This document shows, piece after piece, positions 16,737 through 25,320 of a stretch of DNA of 49,425 bases. The translations under genes and the position numbers were made by a program. The notes below the pieces were generated by a model, which did no database searches, was not told the origin of the DNA, and worked only from the letters and a program-made list of their open reading frames with translations. Source of the stretch: Saprospiraceae bacterium. GTDB taxonomy: Bacteria > Bacteroidota > Bacteroidia > Chitinophagales > Saprospiraceae. The DNA lies in the NCBI GenBank assembly GCA_019694295.1, contig JAIBCG010000016.1:1-49425 (forward strand), read 5' to 3'. The stretch's first letter is position 1. Every line of letters begins with the position of its first letter.

Positions 16737-18650
16737 ATGCAAACATACTCTGAAACCACACAATACATAGAGAAACTTGAGACATCCCTCGAAACCAATC
16801 TCGACCCGGCTGAGAGAATTAAACTTCTGAGCCAATTGATTAATTCGTGCCTATACACGGAGATAGTTAAGACACAGTATTATCTCGAAGAGCAGAAAAA
16901 GCTCTTTGTACAAGTAGATAATCCTGTCTATTACCTCCAGTATTTGCTTCATTCAGCCGCACTGGAAAATAATCTGTATAATCACAACTTTGCCGAGGCC
17001 ATCTATCAACGGGCATTAGCTTTGGCCGAATCACAGCTCGAACCAGTACAGATTATTGAATTTTATATCGATTATATAGGTACATTTCTCAACCAACACA
17101 ATTTCGCGGAAGCTTCGTCTTATATAGCCAAAACTCGAAAGCTACTGGAACGATATCCTTCAGGTCGGATGGAAGCGCATCTGTTGGTACGTGAGGGATT
17201 TCTCTACCTGCACAGAAATAATTTTGCCAAAGCAATAGAATACCTTAACCGTGCAGAATCTGAACTTCTGTCGCTACCACAACTCACTATCAAGGACAAG
17301 TATTTTCTGAGCCTTGTGTTTAGTGGCCTGGGTACGGTATATGATAAAACCTCCGAAAACAAAAAAGCTACTGAAGTCTATGGCAAAGTAATAGCATTGT
17401 GTGAAGAAAGTGGCATAACCACTCGTCTGGCATGGCATTATCTCAACCTCGGCAATTGCTATCTAAACGATACGCAGATAGACAAAGCCGCCATGTACTT
17501 TCGAAAAGCCATTACCTGTAAAGACGATATTAGCCGACAAGCCAGAGCAGCCGCTTCTGCCAACCTCGGTTTCTGTTCATCAGAACTTGGACGGAATGAA
17601 GAAGCACTCTCGTATTTCGAAAAAGCCGAAGTACTCTACAGTGATTTTATTCCTCCGGACAAAGGCAACATTTCTGTAATAATGAATGGGCGTGCACTTA
17701 TTTATGCAAAACTCGGTGATACCCATAAGGCCATTGCCTATTTCACACAGGCTACTGAATATGCCAAGCAAGATAAAAATTTTAAGCAACTCGCCCAAAT
17801 CTGTAAAGATATTTCAGCATTTTACAAAGAGCAGAATGACTACAAAACTGCCTATGAATACCTCATGCTGTATGATGATTTCAACAAAAAAGCTACTGAA
17901 GAACTCAACAGCCGACTACTCATAGAAAACGAGGTAAAATACGAAGCTGAAAAGAAGGAGAAAGAAGCTGAATTACTTCGCTTACAAGCTACCGAACTTC
18001 AGTTAAAGGCATTGCGCGCTCAGATGAACCCGCATTTTATGTATAATGCACTTAACTCCATTCAGCATTATATCACGTCTTATGAAATTTCTTCTGCTTC
18101 AACATATCTGGCAAAATTCGCCAAACTCATGAGACAGTCACTCGATTATTCTGAGATGCAGGTCATTTCTCTGGAAAAGGAAGTCGAATTCCTTCAGGAT
18201 TATCTTTACATAAATAAAAAACTGAGGTTTCAGGACAAACTCGAATACGAAATATTAGTAGATGCCGAAATAGAAGACGATGTGGTCGGTATGCCAGCCA
18301 TGATTGTCCAACCTTATGTTGAAAATGCTATCGAACACGGTCTGCGCCTGAAAAATGACGGAAAAGTGATGGTTGAATTTCTCCAGCATGATGATGATAC
18401 CATAAAATGTGTCATATCTGATAATGGAATCGGACGCAGGCAAGCATTCGAGCTAAGGGCTAAAGGTGCATACGGTCACAAGCATAAATCAAGAGGTACG
18501 GATATAACAGAGAAAAGACTTTCACTGCTCAAATCAAAAGATGGAGCATCCGGTGGTGTTACAATTATTGATCTGCATGATCCTGTTACCGGTGAAGCTG
18601 TCGGTACCCGTGTAGAGATATTGATACCAATACAGGATGTGATGCATTAA
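16737..18650 (+). CDS. TPR-domain sensor histidine kinase of the LytS/His_kinase type, apparently cytoplasmic
   Basis: 637 residues. About 1-385 is a run of TPR-like helical hairpins (for example YLNLGNCYLNDTQIDKAAMYFRKAI and ANLGFCSSELGRNEEALSYFEKAE). A charged coiled coil follows at about 390-425. The His_kinase domain has LRAQMNPHFMYNALNSIQHYI with phospho-His H433. The catalytic domain has MIVQPYVENAIEHGL (N box) and VISDNGIGRRQA (G box). Members of this class usually carry a transmembrane helix between TPRs and coiled coil; none is visible here, nor a signal peptide, so the sensor should be soluble. It would phosphorylate the LytTR regulator encoded two genes upstream. The input is unknown. 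Confidence 0.93.
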   Translation: MQTYSETTQYIEKLETSLETNLDPAERIKLLSQLINSCLYTEIVKTQYYLEEQKKLFVQVDNPVYYLQYLLHSAALENNLYNHNFAEAIYQRALALAESQLEPVQIIEFYIDYIGTFLNQHNFAEASSYIAKTRKLLERYPSGRMEAHLLVREGFLYLHRNNFAKAIEYLNRAESELLSLPQLTIKDKYFLSLVFSGLGTVYDKTSENKKATEVYGKVIALCEESGITTRLAWHYLNLGNCYLNDTQIDKAAMYFRKAITCKDDISRQARAAASANLGFCSSELGRNEEALSYFEKAEVLYSDFIPPDKGNISVIMNGRALIYAKLGDTHKAIAYFTQATEYAKQDKNFKQLAQICKDISAFYKEQNDYKTAYEYLMLYDDFNKKATEELNSRLLIENEVKYEAEKKEKEAELLRLQATELQLKALRAQMNPHFMYNALNSIQHYITSYEISSASTYLAKFAKLMRQSLDYSEMQVISLEKEVEFLQDYLYINKKLRFQDKLEYEILVDAEIEDDVVGMPAMIVQPYVENAIEHGLRLKNDGKVMVEFLQHDDDTIKCVISDNGIGRRQAFELRAKGAYGHKHKSRGTDITEKRLSLLKSKDGASGGVTIIDLHDPVTGEAVGTRVEILIPIQDVMH

Positions 18651-18782
18651 TACATTTACCGTTGCTGAAATAAACCTGACCGTTTTCTGCATTTATCTTA
18701 CCATTCCATCATTTGCCTGATTCAGCCCCTGTACAGGAGCTTATCTTTACATCGGTTTTCTCATAGTATGTTTGTTTTGTTG

Positions 18783-18823
18783 AAGCCTGCCCTCCTTTCC
18801 CAAATGTAGTGCAGGCTTTTTTC
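18783..18823 (+). terminator. Terminator after the LytTR-peptide-kinase locus
   Basis: AAGCCTGC (18783-18790) pairs with GCAGGCTT (18811-18818) across a 20-base loop and is followed by a T-rich run. The rest of the 310-base gap (18651-18960) shows no gene or clear promoter. Confidence 0.75.
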
Positions 18824-18960
18824 TTTTTGTAAAATTTTTCCCGTTAGCTGAAGTTTTAATGATTATTCACGAAATATTGCACCGTTCTTTTGGCTAATTC
18901 TATAAAAGGCACCAATTTTGTCAGGAGTAAATATTTTAGGAAATTTTAATAACACAAAAG

Positions 18961-19344
18961 ATGAAAAAAATAGTGTTGACATCAAATGCCCCTGCTCCCA
19001 TCGGCCCTTATTCGCAGGCTACGATTCATAATTCGGTATTGTACGTTTCGGGGCAGATAGCCATTGACCCTGCCACCGGCGAACTCGTCAACTCCGATAT
19101 TGAAGCAGAAACACACATGGTGTTGAAAAATCTCGGTGCCATTCTCACAGAAGCAGGTATAGGATTCGAACATGTATTGAAATGTAGCGTATTTGTAAAG
19201 GATATGAATATGTTTGGAAGGATAAATGCTGTGTATGCTCAGTATTTTACAGGCGAACAACCACCGGCACGCGAACTGGTAGAAGTGGCCAACCTTCCTC
19301 GTTTTGTTAATGTTGAAATTTCGGCCATTGCCGCAATTTCTTAA
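18961..19344 (+). CDS. ridA: RidA family enamine/imine deaminase
   Basis: 127 residues, standard length. The N-terminus MKKIVLTSNAPAPIGPYSQA and the C-terminal signature PPARELVEVANLPRFVNVEISAIA, with the conserved Arg, define RidA. It hydrolyses reactive 2-aminoacrylate and related enamines formed by PLP enzymes, protecting the cell. It acts as a cytosolic trimer. It is nine bases upstream of trpS and probably shares its transcript; the FAH-family gene follows. Confidence 0.96.
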   Translation: MKKIVLTSNAPAPIGPYSQATIHNSVLYVSGQIAIDPATGELVNSDIEAETHMVLKNLGAILTEAGIGFEHVLKCSVFVKDMNMFGRINAVYAQYFTGEQPPARELVEVANLPRFVNVEISAIAAIS

Positions 19345-19353
19345 AATCTCGCT

Positions 19354-20358
19354 ATGCAAAGAATTCTCTCTGGCATTCAGCCTACTGGTGACATCCATCT
19401 GGGTAATTATTTTGGTGCTATTCGCAACTGGAAAGACATTCAGGATGATTATATCTGCTTCTTCAGTGTTGTAGATTACCATTCTATGACCATGCCTTAC
19501 AAGGCTTCATCACTTCGTGAAAATACCTGGAAAATGGTGTTTCAGCTCCTGGCATGCGAAATAAAACCCGAAAAACTCTTTATACAGTCACTAGTACCAG
19601 AACACACTGAACTCTGTTGGATACTAAGTTGTGTTTGTAGCTTCGGCGAATTGTCAAGAATGACACAGTTTAAAGATAAAATGGATCAGTTGAAGACGCA
19701 GGATAAAGACAGCCTTGCCTCGGCAGGATTATTTATGTATCCGGCTCTGCAGGCAGCAGATATACTGATTTACAGGGCAGACAAGGTGCCGGTAGGAAAA
19801 GATCAGGAACAACACCTCGAACTCGCCAGAAACATTGCCGAACGCTTCAATTACCAGTTCGGGAAAGAATATTTTAAGTCTCCTGAACCGCTTTTTACGG
19901 AAATTCCCAAGCTGCTTTCACCGGCTGATCCGGAAAAGAAAATGAGCAAAAGCCTTGGCGAAAAGCATTATATCAACATCTTTGGTGACGAAGCATTCAT
20001 TCGTAAACAGATAAAATCTGCAGTGACAGACACAGGTGAGCCGGTCGAAGGCAAAATGAGCCCGGGTGTGGGCAATCTGTTTACATTGCTCAAAGCTTGT
20101 GACAATATGACCGCACACGACAGCCTTATGAGTGACTTCACAACAGGTCAACTCAAGTACAGCATCCTGAAAGAAACTGTGGCCGATACACTCATCGGGT
20201 TCTTGTCTCCATTCAAACAACGCTATACCGAAATATTGGCCGATAAACCCAAATACAAAAAATTGATTCAGGAATCTTCGGCAGAAATAAGAAAAGAAGC
20301 ACAACAAACATTGAAAGATGTACGCGAACTCACAGGCTTAATGAACCTAAAATACTGA
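19354..20358 (+). CDS. trpS: Tryptophanyl-tRNA synthetase
   Basis: 334 residues, the normal size of bacterial class Ic TrpRS. It begins MQRILSGIQPTGDIHLGNYFGA, where the GxxPTGxxHLGN segment is the HIGH equivalent. KKMSKSLGE near 196 is the KMSKS loop, and the tryptophan site segment (AGLFMYPALQAADIL) is intact. It charges tRNA-Trp. It starts nine bases after ridA and ends 23 bases before the FAH-family gene, suggesting an operon of three. Confidence 0.98.
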   Translation: MQRILSGIQPTGDIHLGNYFGAIRNWKDIQDDYICFFSVVDYHSMTMPYKASSLRENTWKMVFQLLACEIKPEKLFIQSLVPEHTELCWILSCVCSFGELSRMTQFKDKMDQLKTQDKDSLASAGLFMYPALQAADILIYRADKVPVGKDQEQHLELARNIAERFNYQFGKEYFKSPEPLFTEIPKLLSPADPEKKMSKSLGEKHYINIFGDEAFIRKQIKSAVTDTGEPVEGKMSPGVGNLFTLLKACDNMTAHDSLMSDFTTGQLKYSILKETVADTLIGFLSPFKQRYTEILADKPKYKKLIQESSAEIRKEAQQTLKDVRELTGLMNLKY

Positions 20359-20381
20359 TATTCTGTAAAATATACCGATTT

Positions 20382-20990
20382 ATGAAAATTTTTTGCGTCG
20401 GAAGAAATTATGCTGCACACGCTCAGGAACTCAACAATGACCTGCCTGACAATCCGCTTATCTTTATGAAGCCTTCTACAGCTATTCTCCACAAAGACCG
20501 CGACTTTTACATTCCTGACTTTAACAATAATATCCATTACGAAGCTGAACTTGTATTGAAAATAGCCAAGAATGGTAAATCAATTGAACCAAAATTCGCT
20601 TCAAAATACATAAGTGCCATTACTGTCGGACTTGATTTTACTGCACGCGATTTGCAGGATCAACTCAAAAAGAACGGCCACCCATGGGAGATAGCCAAAG
20701 CATTTGACGGATCGGCAGTCATCGGCGAATGGCAGGATGTCCGGCATTACCAACCGGCAAATACTAGCTTTAGTCTGGATATCAACGGTGTCAAAGTGCA
20801 GCAAGGCAATACTACGATGATGCTCTTTTCTTTTGATAAGATTATTAGCTATATCTCACGTTTTTTTACATTACAGACCGGCGACCTTATCTTTACAGGT
20901 ACACCAGCCGGCGTAGGTGCCATTAAGTGTGGCGATGTGCTCGAAGGATTTCTTGAAAATGAGAAGGTACTTGAATGTAAAATCAAATAA
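20382..20990 (+). CDS. Fumarylacetoacetate hydrolase family protein
   Basis: 202 residues, single-domain FAH fold. The start MKIFCVGRNYAAHAQEL and the metal-site region HYEAELVLKI, GLDFTARDLQ, KAFDGSAVIG and GDLIFTGTPAGVGAIKCGD are diagnostic. Family members hydrolyse C-C bonds or decarboxylate short oxo-acids (oxaloacetate, acylpyruvates). The Ex(E) and D metal ligands are present. The exact substrate cannot be told from the sequence. It is the third gene after ridA and trpS; metK has its own promoter downstream. Confidence 0.93.
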   Translation: MKIFCVGRNYAAHAQELNNDLPDNPLIFMKPSTAILHKDRDFYIPDFNNNIHYEAELVLKIAKNGKSIEPKFASKYISAITVGLDFTARDLQDQLKKNGHPWEIAKAFDGSAVIGEWQDVRHYQPANTSFSLDINGVKVQQGNTTMMLFSFDKIISYISRFFTLQTGDLIFTGTPAGVGAIKCGDVLEGFLENEKVLECKIK

Positions 20991-21069
20991 TGTTGAAAAG
21001 GCTGTGGTTTATTTATCGAAATATCTGAATTTACCTGCTTGACGCTTTGTACTCAAACAAAATATTTTT

Positions 21070-21098
21070 TTGTAAGAGCGAATAATACCTTACTTTTG
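21070..21098 (+). promoter_or_regulatory. Bacteroidota sigma-A promoter for metK
   Basis: TTG at 21070-21072, an 18-base spacer, and TACTTTTG at 21091-21098 give a near-consensus promoter about 40 bases before the metK ATG. I see no SAM riboswitch in the short leader. Confidence 0.7.
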
Positions 21099-21137
21099 TG
21101 ATTAGATTGAGTAAAAAAAGTCAAAAAACCAAATATT

Positions 21138-22397
21138 ATGCCGTACCTGTTTACTTCTGAGTCAGTTTCTGAAGGGCACCCGGATAAGGTAGCCGACCAG
21201 ATTTCTGATGCGCTGATTGATAATTTCCTTGCATACGACCCTGAATCAAAAGTAGCATGTGAAACATTGGTTACTACCGGTCAGGTAATACTTGCAGGTG
21301 AAGTAAAATCAAAAGCTTATCTTGATGTACAGGAAATAGCACGCGAGGTCATCCGCAGAATTGGATATACCAAATCGGAATATATGTTCGAATCGCACTC
21401 TTGTGGAGTCTTGTCTGCCATACACGAGCAGTCGCCTGATATTAACCAGGGCGTAGAGCGGAAAAAACCTGAAGAACAGGGAGCCGGTGACCAGGGCATG
21501 ATGTTTGGTTACGCTTCCAGAGAGACTGATAATTATATGCCACTTGCTCTTGAGTTATCACATTTCCTCTTACTCGAGCTAGCAGTCATCAGACGTGAAG
21601 GCAAATTCATGACCTACCTACGCCCTGATGCCAAGTCGCAAGTTACGATCGAGTACGATGACGATAACAAACCGATTAGGATAGACGCTATTGTTGTATC
21701 AACTCAGCATGATGATTTCGACAAGGAAAAAACCATGCTTAAAAAGATAGAGCAAGACATAAAGGAAATTCTTGTACCACGCGTCATCAAAAAGTTGCCT
21801 AAACGCGTTCAGACATTGTTTGACAATAAAATCAAATACCACATCAATCCTACCGGGAAATTCGTTATTGGTGGTCCACACGGAGATACAGGCCTTACAG
21901 GTAGGAAAATTATCGTTGATACTTATGGTGGCAAAGGCGCACACGGTGGGGGAGCATTCTCAGGAAAAGACCCTAGCAAAGTAGATAGAAGTGCTGCCTA
22001 TGCAGTTCGTCATATAGCCAAACACATGGTAGCTGCCGGTATTTGTGATGAAGCACTTGTACAAGTAGCTTATGCCATTGGTGTGGCAGAACCTGTCGGA
22101 CTGTTCGTGAATACATACGGTACAGCCAAAATAAATATGACAGATGGTCAAATAGCCTCAGTCATAAAAGCTATACCTGAATTTAACCTAAGACCTTACA
22201 GCATCGAATCCCGTTTTAAGCTGCGTACACCTATTTATTTTGAATCTGCAGCCTACGGACACATGGGTCGCACACCTAAGGAAGTAGTGAAAGTCTTCAA
22301 TAAAGGACGTGACAATGAGTTGAAAGTTAAGGTAAAACTCTTTCCTTGGGAAGAACTAGATCAGCTGCCGGCTATGAAAAAAGCGTTTGGTTTGTAA
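21138..22397 (+). CDS. metK: S-adenosylmethionine synthase
   Basis: 419 residues, slightly longer than E. coli MetK (384), as usual for Bacteroidota. Motifs are [19 protein letters not shown] (ATP and methionine binding), [12 protein letters not shown] (loop), [21 protein letters not shown], and [19 protein letters not shown], the P-loop-like phosphate binding region. It makes SAM from methionine and ATP in the cytosol. It is monocistronic, with its own promoter and convergent with mtgA. No terminator hairpin is obvious in the 26-base gap to mtgA. Confidence 0.98.
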   Translation: MPYLFTSESVSEGHPDKVADQISDALIDNFLAYDPESKVACETLVTTGQVILAGEVKSKAYLDVQEIAREVIRRIGYTKSEYMFESHSCGVLSAIHEQSPDINQGVERKKPEEQGAGDQGMMFGYASRETDNYMPLALELSHFLLLELAVIRREGKFMTYLRPDAKSQVTIEYDDDNKPIRIDAIVVSTQHDDFDKEKTMLKKIEQDIKEILVPRVIKKLPKRVQTLFDNKIKYHINPTGKFVIGGPHGDTGLTGRKIIVDTYGGKGAHGGGAFSGKDPSKVDRSAAYAVRHIAKHMVAAGICDEALVQVAYAIGVAEPVGLFVNTYGTAKINMTDGQIASVIKAIPEFNLRPYSIESRFKLRTPIYFESAAYGHMGRTPKEVVKVFNKGRDNELKVKVKLFPWEELDQLPAMKKAFGL

Positions 22398-22423
22398 TTG
22401 AACGCATTATTTTAGCAGGTATT

Positions 22424-23125
22424 TCATAGATCCTTGAGATACTGAGTTCCGCCAATCATCCTGTATTGCCGAATGATCCATCTCTGTCTTTTTATAACGT
22501 ATGGGCCTGGTTTTGTTGCACTCCACTTCAGCGGACTTGGTAGTATGGCTATGAGCAGGGCAGATTCTTCCAGTGAGAGTTTAGATGCCGATTTTCGAAA
22601 ATATCTTTTTGCTGCCGCTTCAGCACCGAAAGTCATAGGTCCCATCTCAATGACATTCAGATATACTTCCATTACACGCTCCTTTGGCCACAGCATCTCT
22701 ATCATAAAGGTAAACTGAAGTTCGAAAATTTTTCTGACAAAAGACCTAGAAGGCCAAAGGAACACATTTTTCGCTACCTGCTGCGTTATGGTACTGGCAC
22801 CCCTTTTTTTCTTGTGATTTTTGTTGTATTCCATAGCTTTTTCTATGGCATCAAAATCAACACCTGTGTGGTCAGAAAAATTCTGGTCTTCACTTGCAAC
22901 AGCACACACCTTTAGATATGATGAGATATTTTCATAGTCAACCCAATCATAACGGATCTTGGCATTCTCGGATGAAAACTTACGGGAAAGCATAAGGAAT
23001 GTACCAGGCGGATTGACCCAACGGTAGGTCAGAACCCAGATGAATGACAAAGCAAGATACCCAAGTAGGATGCGCAACGTCCATTTTTTTAGTTTCTCTT
23101 TTGTTTCCTGTTTGTTAAATTCCAT
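22424..23125 (-). CDS. mtgA: Monofunctional biosynthetic peptidoglycan transglycosylase
   Basis: 233 residues. An N-terminal membrane anchor lies at about 18-34 (LRILLGYLALSFIWVLTY), followed by the GT51 domain. Catalytic E79 is in ASEDQNFSDHTG. Other GT51 motifs are GASTITQQVAKNVFLWPSRS and EVYLNVIEMG. The enzyme polymerises lipid II glycan strands at the outer face of the inner membrane and lacks a transpeptidase domain. It is convergent with metK and divergent from the 23216 gene, with 90 bases between. Confidence 0.96.
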   Translation of the reverse strand: MEFNKQETKEKLKKWTLRILLGYLALSFIWVLTYRWVNPPGTFLMLSRKFSSENAKIRYDWVDYENISSYLKVCAVASEDQNFSDHTGVDFDAIEKAMEYNKNHKKKRGASTITQQVAKNVFLWPSRSFVRKIFELQFTFMIEMLWPKERVMEVYLNVIEMGPMTFGAEAAAKRYFRKSASKLSLEESALLIAILPSPLKWSATKPGPYVIKRQRWIIRQYRMIGGTQYLKDL

Positions 23126-23215
23126 TTAATTATTCAGCAATGTTTCTTAAGATTGATAAAAGACTATAATTTTATGCACTTTTTTATTTTCTATAAAACT
23201 CAGTAAAAATACTAT

Positions 23216-24628
23216 ATGCGTTTGATATTATTCCTGGCTACACTTTTCTTTTTTGTTGACGAAGTAAAATCGACCAACATTGTCGATGTACAGATTGATG
23301 TCGCAGGATATAAAAAAGACACCATTATCTTTGGTAGTTATTTTGGTGGAGAGCGTAAAGAAATTCACCCGGTCATTAGGTCAAATGACGGAAAATTTCA
23401 TATCACAAGTGGGAAATTATTCCCCGAAGGTATGTATTATGTACAGTTTTTGCCCAATGGCGATTACTTTGAGTTTATCTTCGATTCTGATCAACAATTT
23501 GTTATCACTACCACATATCCAGGTATTCTTGATAAGATTAAATGTAGCGGCTCTGCTGAGAATGAATTGTTTTTTCAATGTGTAAGTATCATAAATGTCA
23601 ATAGAAGTGATGCCGATAAGAAGATAAAAATGATTGGCCTTCTGCAATTTCGCGATCCCGAAAGGGCCAAAGAACTACAAAGAGAACTCGATATGCTCAA
23701 TGAAACGGTGGTTCAGCAACAATCATATTTTACACAACGATACCCGAACTCAATATCGCACAAGTATGTAGTAGCCTCAAGTTTGCCCGTACCCGATGAG
23801 TATAATTTTCAGGATACCATTGAAAGAAAAAAAGCTGATCAATACGTACGAACTCATTATTTCGATAATATCGACTTCAATGATGGCCAATTGCTCAGAT
23901 CGCCTTACCCTTACAATATGATTCAAAGTTACCTCAATATGAACCTGGATAGCCCTGACCAATTAATTGCAGCTGTTGATCATATAATGAAATTTATCAT
24001 GCGTGCCAATGATAATAAAAAGGTCTATTTTGCCTTCCTTGCCAGACTACTTTCGTCTGATAGACCCAAAATACTCGAGTATGCACATGTTCATTTATTG
24101 CTCAGTTATGTACAGGGTGGTAAAACACCTTGGATTTCAAAAGCAGATTCTACACAGCTTGTTTCATTGGCTATCCAAAAGGAAAAACTATTAGTTGGCA
24201 AACCGTCACCCGACTTGATATTTGAAACCAAAGATGGCACCAAAAAAAGCATTCTGGCCAATGATGCACGTCTTACAGTCCTGTATTTTGGCGATTATAA
24301 CTGCGATGCTTGTCAGGAGGGATTTTCAGGTCTGCTTGAATTTTCTGACTATTTTAAGGATAAAAATGTAAAAGTTGTTGGCATCTGTACCAACGGTGGC
24401 GATGAGTATAAAAAATGTTTCAAATATGCAGAAGCATTTCATGTTAGTTTCGATTTTCTCGCTGATCCGGTCAATGGTAGGAAAGCAAAAGAAATATTCA
24501 ATCTGCCGGATACTCCTGTGCTTTTCTTACTGGATAAAGACAAAACTATTTTGGCAAAAAGGCTTGCCTTGCCCGAATTGTATAAAATAGTAAGCAAAGA
24601 ACTCGAAAAAGATAAGTCAAATGAGTAA
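23216..24628 (+). CDS. Secreted thioredoxin-fold protein (TlpA/redoxin-like with DUF4369/DUF5106-like N-terminus)
   Basis: 470 residues with a signal peptide at 1-19 (MRLILFLATLFFFVDEVKS). An N-terminal beta-rich domain (about 25-110, YYVQFLPNGDYFEFIFDSDQQF) resembles DUF4369-type domains. A helical middle follows (110-320), and a thioredoxin-like domain occupies about 325-465. Its active site is YFGDYNCDACQEGF (CxxC), and a cis-Pro segment lies in LPDTPVLFLLDKDKTILAK. It is probably a periplasmic thiol oxidoreductase, as is common in Bacteroidota; the client is unknown. It may be monocistronic: the gap to the next gene is 692 bases. Confidence 0.85.
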   Translation: MRLILFLATLFFFVDEVKSTNIVDVQIDVAGYKKDTIIFGSYFGGERKEIHPVIRSNDGKFHITSGKLFPEGMYYVQFLPNGDYFEFIFDSDQQFVITTTYPGILDKIKCSGSAENELFFQCVSIINVNRSDADKKIKMIGLLQFRDPERAKELQRELDMLNETVVQQQSYFTQRYPNSISHKYVVASSLPVPDEYNFQDTIERKKADQYVRTHYFDNIDFNDGQLLRSPYPYNMIQSYLNMNLDSPDQLIAAVDHIMKFIMRANDNKKVYFAFLARLLSSDRPKILEYAHVHLLLSYVQGGKTPWISKADSTQLVSLAIQKEKLLVGKPSPDLIFETKDGTKKSILANDARLTVLYFGDYNCDACQEGFSGLLEFSDYFKDKNVKVVGICTNGGDEYKKCFKYAEAFHVSFDFLADPVNGRKAKEIFNLPDTPVLFLLDKDKTILAKRLALPELYKIVSKELEKDKSNE

Positions 24629-25320
24629 AAAATATTTGACTTTCTATTTTTTCTAAAAATAGGAGGTCAATACACCGTAATAAAGTCACAACTATACAAT
24701 TTTTCATTTGGTAAATAAAATAGGATTCTTATTAAGGAATTTTTTATTTGACAGTTGCAAATAAAGGTCTGATTCACCGTATTGGTAATAATATAGATAT
24801 GTATTCTATTGATTGATATATATATACGTTAATATATTTTGTACTTATTACCTTGTTCAATAAATTGGTGCGATCATATTCGTTAAGTCGAAGCATATTG
24901 TTTCCTACATTGATATTAGTTTTGTAAAGCCATTTCAAAGGAAATATAATGTCACAATTCATCAATAAAACAAACTGTTGGCTACAGATGATATTGTGAC
25001 ATTTCAATTTTTTTTTCACTTGTTTTGCAAATTTTTCATTTTTATTATTGCCGTGTAAATCAATGGTATATAATTTGCATTGTAAAATAATATAAAAAAA
25101 TGAATGTGTTTAGATATTTTTATTCATGACATTTTTTTGAAAACCCAAATTATTCATTTAAATTTGAGCAATTAAAATATGATGAAAACTCCGATAACTT
25201 TTGTACAAACAACTTTATCGGTTGACCTTCCCCAAAAACGCCGTCAGTTACCTGAGAAAACCTGAAACCTGGCCGGATATATTCCGGAACAATTAATTTA
25301 ACAAACTCTGAAAATCGATT
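24629..25320 (+). other. 692-bp AT-rich intergenic region before the giant HYR gene
   Basis: No convincing gene. An 81-codon open frame on the minus strand (24774-25019) has no start context and no recognisable features. The region holds the candidate promoter at 25048-25077 and a small hairpin, CCGGA(TATAT)TCCGG, at 25273-25287. A leader of about 240 bases would precede the large adhesin-like gene, leaving space for regulatory RNA structure, but I see no known riboswitch. Confidence 0.6.
25048..25077 (+). promoter_or_regulatory. Candidate promoter for the giant HYR protein
   Basis: TTG at 25048-25050 and ATAATTTG at 25070-25077 (one mismatch to TAnnTTTG) have the exact 19-base spacing. It is the best match in the 692-base gap. 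Confidence 0.5.

Noticed and set aside
21100-21137. SAM riboswitch before metK
   Set aside because: The leader is only about 30 bases, too short for any SAM-sensing aptamer, and no conserved core was seen.
24774-25019. 81-codon open frame on the minus strand in the 692-base gap
   Set aside because: The sequence is low-complexity and AT-rich, with an Ile/Asn/Tyr-heavy translation. It has no promoter or domain and looks like chance.
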